Shown piece after piece: positions 6,160 through 10,154 of a stretch of 10,154 nucleotides of DNA. Source of the stretch: Clostridiaceae bacterium (GTDB taxonomy: Bacteria; Bacillota; Clostridia; Oscillospirales; Acutalibacteraceae); the NCBI GenBank assembly GCA_016293225.1, contig JAEDEQ010000063.1:1-10154 (forward strand). The letters are read 5' to 3'. The translations under genes and the position numbers were made by a program. Below the pieces are notes generated by a model, which did no database searches, was not told the DNA's origin, and was given only the letters and a program-made list of their open reading frames with translations. Positions within the stretch are counted from its first letter, which is position 1, and each line of letters opens with the position of its first letter.

Positions 6160-7740
6160 TTACTTGCCGCTGTCACCGTAGTTTGAAAGAACGCGTGCGG
6201 ACGGATCGTTAACGTTGCAGCCCTCCCAGTTTTTGTTCGGCATCCAGAAATCGGAAACCATTCTTGCCTGACCGGGATAATACTGCTCAAAAAGCTCGCG
6301 GTAAAGCAGCGACTCCTTTGTGAACGGAGCTGCAAAGGTATATTTTTTAATCTTTTCTTTGAACTCTTCATCGGTGTAAGCTTCTTCGGCGTATTTTTTA
6401 AGGTCGTCCACCATTGAGTGACCGACAGCGTCCGAAAAGGCCGCTTTTTCGCGCATGAGAATATCATACGGGAGCCAATCGCCCTCAAAGGCGTGGCGCA
6501 AAAGGAACTTACCCTTGTTATACCTGTTCATCTTGACCTGCGGGTCAAGAGCCATAACGTACCGGACAAAATCAAGATCGCCGAACGGAACCCTTGCCTC
6601 AAGCGAGTTTACCGAAATGCAGCGGTCTGCGCGCAGAACGTCATACATATGAAGCTCATGAACGCGCTTTTGCGCCTCCTTTTGGAATTCCTCGGCCGAG
6701 GGGGCAAAGTCCGTGTATTTATAGCCGAACAGCTCATCGGAAACCTCACCCGTGAGAATAACTCTCAAATCGGTGTTTTCGTGGATATATTTGCAGACGA
6801 GATACATGCCTATTGAAGCGCGTATGGTTGTAATGTCATAGGTGCCGAGCAGCGCAACAACCTCGGGCAGAGCCTTGATAACGTCCTGCTCGGTGATAAT
6901 TACCTCCGTATGGTCGGCGCCGATGTACTCGGCAACCTCCTTTGCATACTTCAGGTCAATAGCGTCGGTGCTCATGCCTATGGCAAAGGTGCGGATTTTT
7001 TCCTTTGAAAGCTTTGCGGCAACACTGCACACAAGCGAGGAATCAAGACCGCCGGAAAGCAGGAAGCCGACGGGGACATCGGAATCAAGGCGCTTTTCAA
7101 TCCCGGCAATAAGCTTTTCGCGGATATTTTTGCACGCGGTTTCAACGTCGTCATAAATAACCTTTTGCGGAACGCTTATGTCGCAATAGCAGATAAATTT
7201 TCCGTCCTTATAATAATGTCCCGGAGGGAAAGGCATAACCTCCTCGCAAAGGCCGACAAGGTTCTTTGCCTCGCTTGCAAAAAAGACTTTGCCGCTTTTG
7301 TCAAGGCCGTAGAACAGCGGCCTGATTCCTATGGGATCGCGCGCGGCAATATACTCATGGGTTTTTCCGTCATAGATTATCAATGCAAATTCCGCGTCAA
7401 GCCTTGCAAACATTTCGGTGCCGTATTCTTCATAGAGCGGCAGAAGAAGCTCGCAGTCGGAATCGCTGACAAAGGAATAGCCCTTTTTCTGAAGCTCCTT
7501 TTTAAGCTTCCTGAAGCCGTAAAGCTCGCCGTTGCAGACAACAAAGCTTCCGTTTCTTTCAAAGGGCTGCATTCCGCTTTCCTCAACACCCATGATTGCA
7601 AGGCGGTGAAAGCCGAGGAAGCCCTTGCCCGTGTCTATGACACGGGACATATCGGGACCTCTGGACTTTGTTTTTTCAAAGCCCTTTTCAAATTCTTCAA
7701 GTGGCAGTTTTTCGCCGCAATATCCCATTATTGAACACAT
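6160..7740 (-). CDS. asnB: Glutamine-hydrolysing asparagine synthetase B
   Basis: This 526-residue cytoplasmic enzyme makes asparagine from aspartate, ATP and glutamine. The N-terminal class II amidotransferase domain (about 2-185) starts with the catalytic Cys2 after Met removal. It has RGPD (27-30), R46 in FHRLAI, NGELY (70-74) and SDCE (94-97). The synthetase domain has the PP-loop LSGGLDSS (228-235), TYDITTIRAS (300-309), GEVSDELFGYKY (331-342), EARVPFGD (381-388) and KEKAAFSDAVG-type substrate-loop residues (431-440). Length and full collinearity match E. coli AsnB. One oddity is that GEGSDE reads GEVSDE and the loop is a residue shorter. The ATG has AAGGTGG (7751-7757) 10 bases upstream, immediately after the glnN stop. 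Only 17 bases separate the two genes, so the glutamine product of GlnN feeds this enzyme from the same transcript. Confidence 0.95.
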   Translation of the reverse strand: MCSIMGYCGEKLPLEEFEKGFEKTKSRGPDMSRVIDTGKGFLGFHRLAIMGVEESGMQPFERNGSFVVCNGELYGFRKLKKELQKKGYSFVSDSDCELLLPLYEEYGTEMFARLDAEFALIIYDGKTHEYIAARDPIGIRPLFYGLDKSGKVFFASEAKNLVGLCEEVMPFPPGHYYKDGKFICYCDISVPQKVIYDDVETACKNIREKLIAGIEKRLDSDVPVGFLLSGGLDSSLVCSVAAKLSKEKIRTFAIGMSTDAIDLKYAKEVAEYIGADHTEVIITEQDVIKALPEVVALLGTYDITTIRASIGMYLVCKYIHENTDLRVILTGEVSDELFGYKYTDFAPSAEEFQKEAQKRVHELHMYDVLRADRCISVNSLEARVPFGDLDFVRYVMALDPQVKMNRYNKGKFLLRHAFEGDWLPYDILMREKAAFSDAVGHSMVDDLKKYAEEAYTDEEFKEKIKKYTFAAPFTKESLLYRELFEQYYPGQARMVSDFWMPNKNWEGCNVNDPSARVLSNYGDSGK

Positions 7741-7757
7741 CGGGAATTACCCACCTT

Positions 7758-9848
7758 TCATCTTACGGAGAAAAGCAGCTCGCCGTATGAGGGATACGGC
7801 CACTTCTCCTTGGGAGCGATCGTTTCAATTTCATCAACAGAAATTCTCAGAGTTCTCATGTCGTCAAGAATTGTGCTCTTGTAGAAATCGGCAAGCTCTG
7901 CAAAGCTTTCAATGGATTTTGACGAAAGCAGATCGTCCTCAAGCTTTCTGACCGCTCTGTATGCCGCGCCCATAAGAGCCGAAACGCTCTTGACCGTCTC
8001 TTTTTCATAGGTGCAGTCGGCCTCCGGCATGAACGCAGCTTTCTTTGCGGCGCCGTCGGCAAGCTCGCAGCAGAAGCTGCTCATTGCCGGCAAAATGTCC
8101 TTTCTCGCCATATCGAGCATGGTGAGCGCCTCAATGTTGATGACCTTGCAGTAGTTTTCAAGGCGGACTTCGCGGCGTGCGGTAATTTCGGGAACAGTGA
8201 GAACCTTGTGATCCGTGAAGAGCTTAACGTTCTTAACGTCGAGCATATGAGCAAGAGCGTCCGGAGTGGTTCTGAGGTTTTTAAGTCCCCTCTTTTCGGC
8301 CTCAGCAAGCCATGAATCATCATAGCCGTCGCCGTTGAAGATGATGCGCTTGTGCTCCTTGATGGTTCTCTTGATAAGCTCATGCAAAGCGCCCTCAAAG
8401 TCCTTAACGCCCTCAAGCTCATCGGCAAACTGCTTGAGCTCCTCGGCAACCGAGGTGTTGAGAACGGTGTTTGCGCAGGAAACGGACGAGGCCGAGCCGA
8501 GCATACGGAACTCAAACTTGTTGCCGGTGAAAGCAAAGGGGCTGGTTCTGTTTCTGTCCGTGGTGTCCTTCGGGAACTTCGGCAGAGTATGAACGCCGAT
8601 TTTCATCAGCTCTTTCTGCTTCGGGTCAAAGTGTTCGTCCTTTTCAATGGCGTCAAGGATTTCCGAAAGATCCGAGCCGAGGAACATTGAAACAATTGCC
8701 GGAGGAGCTTCGTTTGCGCCGAGTCTGTGGTCGTTGCCGGCGGAGGCAACGGAAATTCTCAAAAGCTCCTGATATTCGTCAACAGCCTTGATAACCGCGC
8801 AAAGGAAAAGCAAAAACTGTGCGTTTTCATACGGTGTTTCGCCCGGCTCAAGGAGGTTTACGCCGGTATCGGTCGAGATTGACCAGTTGTTGTGCTTACC
8901 GCTTCCGTTAACGCCTGCAAACGGCTTTTCATGAAGCAGGCAAACCATGCCGTGCTTTTTGGCAACCTTCTGCATAATCTCCATGGTAAGCTGGTTGTGG
9001 TCGGCGGCAATGTTCGTTGTGGTAAAAATCGGCGCCATCTCATGCTGAGCGGGAGCAACCTCGTTATGCTCCGTTTTTGCAAGAACTCCGACTTTCCAAA
9101 GCTCCTCGTTGAGGTCTTTCATGTATTCGGCAACGCGGGGCTTGATTGCACCGAAGTAATGGTCGTCAAGCTCCTGACCCTTGGGCGCGCGTGCGCCAAA
9201 AAGAGTTCTGCCTGTGTAAATGAGGTCTTTACGCTTGTTATACACCTTTTCGTCAACAAGGAAGTATTCCTGCTCGGGGCCTACGGTGGTCTTTACGGAC
9301 TTGACGTCCTCGTTTCCGAACAGCTTCAGAACACGCAGCGCCTGGCGGTTGATTGCCTCCATTGAGCGCAGCAAAGCGGTTTTCTGGTCAAGAGCCTCGC
9401 CGCCGTAGGAGCAGAAGACGGTAGGAATGCAGAGCACGCCGTCCTTGATGAAAGCGTAGCTTGTTGCGTCCCATGCGGTGTAGCCCCTTGCTTCAAAGGT
9501 TGCGCGCAGTCCGCCCGAGGGGAACGAGGAAGCGTCCGGTTCGCCCTTGATAAGCTCTTTTCCGGAAAATTCCATTATAACCTTGCCGTTTTTCGGCGAA
9601 ATAAAGCTGTCGTGCTTTTCGGCGGTAACGCCGGTCATGGGCTGGAACCAATGAGTAAAATGGGTTGCACCCTTTTCAATGGCCCAATCCTTCATTGCGT
9701 TTGCAACAACGTTTGCAACGCTTATTTCAAGGTGCTTGCCTTCCTTAATTGTTTTCTGAAGAATTTTGTAGGTATCCTTTGGCAATCTTGCTTCCATTGC
9801 CGCGTCGTCAAATACCATTGAGCCGAAGAGTTCCGTTACGCTTTTCAT
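7758..9848 (-). CDS. glnN: Type III glutamine synthetase
   Basis: This 696-residue enzyme condenses glutamate and ammonia to glutamine with ATP. Its length and sequence identify type III GS (GlnN), the long form found in Bacteroidetes, cyanobacteria and Clostridia, not the ~450-residue type I GlnA. Landmarks are HWFQPMTG (66-73), FPSGGLRATFEARGYTAWD (109-127), the metal-site strand GPEQEYF (190-196), TEHNEVAPAQHE (259-270), the nucleotide/substrate loop KPFAGVNGSGKHNNWS (308-323), RLGANEAPPA (375-384) and DRNRTSPFAFTGNKFEFR (431-448). The long C-terminal part (about 480-696) is helical and typical of the class. Type III enzymes lack the Tyr adenylylation control of type I. Here control more likely acts through the structured leader upstream. 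The ribosome site AAAGGAAG (9858-9865) is 9 bases before the ATG, and asnB follows in the same operon. Confidence 0.96.
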   Translation of the reverse strand: MKSVTELFGSMVFDDAAMEARLPKDTYKILQKTIKEGKHLEISVANVVANAMKDWAIEKGATHFTHWFQPMTGVTAEKHDSFISPKNGKVIMEFSGKELIKGEPDASSFPSGGLRATFEARGYTAWDATSYAFIKDGVLCIPTVFCSYGGEALDQKTALLRSMEAINRQALRVLKLFGNEDVKSVKTTVGPEQEYFLVDEKVYNKRKDLIYTGRTLFGARAPKGQELDDHYFGAIKPRVAEYMKDLNEELWKVGVLAKTEHNEVAPAQHEMAPIFTTTNIAADHNQLTMEIMQKVAKKHGMVCLLHEKPFAGVNGSGKHNNWSISTDTGVNLLEPGETPYENAQFLLFLCAVIKAVDEYQELLRISVASAGNDHRLGANEAPPAIVSMFLGSDLSEILDAIEKDEHFDPKQKELMKIGVHTLPKFPKDTTDRNRTSPFAFTGNKFEFRMLGSASSVSCANTVLNTSVAEELKQFADELEGVKDFEGALHELIKRTIKEHKRIIFNGDGYDDSWLAEAEKRGLKNLRTTPDALAHMLDVKNVKLFTDHKVLTVPEITARREVRLENYCKVINIEALTMLDMARKDILPAMSSFCCELADGAAKKAAFMPEADCTYEKETVKSVSALMGAAYRAVRKLEDDLLSSKSIESFAELADFYKSTILDDMRTLRISVDEIETIAPKEKWPYPSYGELLFSVR

Positions 9849-9870
9849 TGCTAAAAACTTCCTTTCCGAT

Positions 9871-9922
9871 AATAAAAGAGCGACAGGGACACACGCAGTT
9901 CTTGCGCGACGTCCTTGTCGCT
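9871..9922 (-). terminator. Leader hairpin II, terminator-like
   Basis: On the - strand AGCGACAAGGAC pairs with GTCCCTGTCGCT (9911-9922 with 9879-9890; one A/C mismatch). A smaller CGCA/TGCG hairpin with a five-base loop lies inside (9894-9906). CTTTTATTAT follows the stem, and the glnN ribosome site starts a few bases later. It could end transcription, or its alternative pairing could avoid this. Seen by eye only. Confidence 0.5.
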
Positions 9923-9991
9923 GTTTTTATGTATTAAACTTAAAAGCAAAAGCCGCAGACAAATATCCTTGTCCGCGGCTCCCTTGTCGCT
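9913..9991 (-). repeat. Three GACAAGG motifs in the glnN leader
   Basis: GACAAGG (- strand) occurs at 9982-9988, 9967-9973 and 9913-9919. Two of these sit within an identical 10-base AGCGACAAGG (9982-9991 and 9913-9922). The middle copy overlaps the left arm and loop of hairpin I. A near-complementary CCCTGTC lies at 9883-9889. The copies could be alternative pairing partners or a protein-binding motif. Confidence 0.6.
9942..9980 (-). terminator. Leader hairpin I, intrinsic-terminator-like attenuator
   Basis: On the - strand AGCCGCGGACAA and TTGTCTGCGGCT form a 12-pair stem (one G-U) with the six-base loop GGATAT, followed by TTTGCTTTTA. This is the form of a Rho-independent terminator, but it lies inside the glnN leader, about 15 bases after the predicted start of transcription and about 100 bases before the gene. 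Unless it is suppressed it would prevent glnN-asnB expression. Confidence 0.62.
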
Positions 9992-10002
9992 TTATGTTCT
10001 GT

Positions 10003-10031
10003 ATTCTACCACCGGTTTTTTGGTTTGTCAA
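10003..10031 (-). promoter_or_regulatory. Strong sigma-A promoter of glnN-asnB
   Basis: On the - strand a perfect -35 box TTGACA (10026-10031) and a near-perfect -10 box TAGAAT (10003-10008) are 17 bases apart. Just upstream of the -35 are phased A and T tracts (10033-10057), as in an UP element. Transcription should start near 9995-9997. The quality of the promoter makes a downstream control step in the leader more plausible. Confidence 0.85.
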
Positions 10032-10089
10032 GGGGTTTTTGAAATTTTTTGAAAAACTCTGATTCAATCTGCTAAAGCACTCAAAAGTT

Positions 10090-10154
10090 TCATTTGTTTT
10101 CAACCTTAACATCTTCGGGCAAAGCAATCTTCCCGTCCTTTTCTTCAAACTCAC
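10090..10154 (-). CDS. C-terminal end of an unidentified gene (partial)
   Basis: On the - strand a frame entering from the right edge encodes EFEEKDGKIALPEDVKVENK and stops at TGA (10090-10092). The charged, low-Cys composition looks like a real protein end, and the frame stops before the glnN promoter, leaving 58 bases between its stop and the -35 box. The alternative - strand frame starting at a GTG on the edge runs on through the glnN promoter and leader, and looks spurious. Too little is visible to name a family. No clear terminator follows it. Confidence 0.5.
   Translation of the reverse strand, partial: EFEEKDGKIALPEDVKVENK

Larger units (their letters stand above)
9849..9997 (-). promoter_or_regulatory. 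Structured glnN leader RNA (candidate attenuator/riboregulator)
   Basis: About 150 bases lie between the predicted start of transcription (near 9995-9997) and the glnN ATG. On the RNA the order is: repeat copy 1 (AGCGACAAGGGA), hairpin I with a U-rich tail, repeat copy 2 (AGCGACAAGGAC), a small inner hairpin, an anti-repeat (GUCCCUGUCGCU), a second U-rich stretch, then the ribosome site. The anti-repeat can pair with copy 2 (11 pairs, one mismatch) or copy 1 (11 pairs, one bulged A), so two folds compete. I cannot match it to a known riboswitch class. No long reading frame fits a leader peptide. Confidence 0.6.

Noticed and set aside
9942..9980. ANTAR-type antitermination hairpin, known from nitrogen and ethanolamine genes
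   Set aside because: ANTAR targets are paired hairpins with six-base loops having A at position 1 and G at 4. Hairpin I has a six-base loop but reads GGAUAU, and the second hairpin has a five-base loop.
9849..9997. Glutamine riboswitch (glnA or Downstream-peptide RNA)
   Set aside because: These are known mainly from cyanobacteria and marine phage or metagenomes, and I could not recognise their conserved core here. An Rfam search would settle it.
9927..10154. 75-residue - strand frame across the glnN promoter and leader
   Set aside because: It crosses the -35/-10 boxes and hairpin I and has a composition unlike the neighbours. Its start is only a GTG at the window edge.

Overview
The window looks like chromosomal DNA of an anaerobic member of the Clostridia, most likely a Ruminococcus/Oscillospiraceae-type Firmicute. 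This is an inference from four things: type III glutamine synthetase, Rnf-like membrane genes, a glgP close to the bacterial standard, and strong GGAGG ribosome binding sites. Base composition is mixed, roughly half G+C by eye. I see no IS element, phage gene, CRISPR array, tRNA or rRNA.

Left third (1-2768, + strand): one tight operon enters from outside the window. It carries the C-terminal end of an RnfD-like protein, an RnfE-like protein, an RnfA-like protein and a membrane-anchored DUF4015 (putative glycoside hydrolase-like) protein. The junctions are an ATGA overlap, a 1-base gap and a 34-base gap. The usual clostridial order is rnfCDGEAB. Here rnfG is missing between D and E, and rnfB does not follow A. 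Three of the four cysteines expected to hold the intramembrane Fe-S cluster between RnfA and RnfE are replaced. This is the most unusual part of the window.

Middle (2783-5971): a strong bidirectional terminator separates the rnf-like operon from a convergent operon on the - strand. That operon runs from a candidate promoter near 5943-5971 through glgP (glycogen phosphorylase, 801 aa) to a HAD-family phosphatase 12 bases downstream.

Right third (6065-10154, - strand): glnN (type III glutamine synthetase, 696 aa) and asnB (glutamine-hydrolysing asparagine synthetase, 526 aa) form an ammonia-assimilation operon, since the glutamine made by GlnN is the nitrogen donor for AsnB. It ends in a perfect 13-bp hairpin terminator. 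glnN has a near-consensus sigma-A promoter and a leader of about 150 bases. The leader holds two terminator-like hairpins and repeated GACAAGG motifs that allow mutually exclusive pairings, so it is a candidate attenuator or riboregulator. At the right edge is the last 20 codons of another - strand gene.
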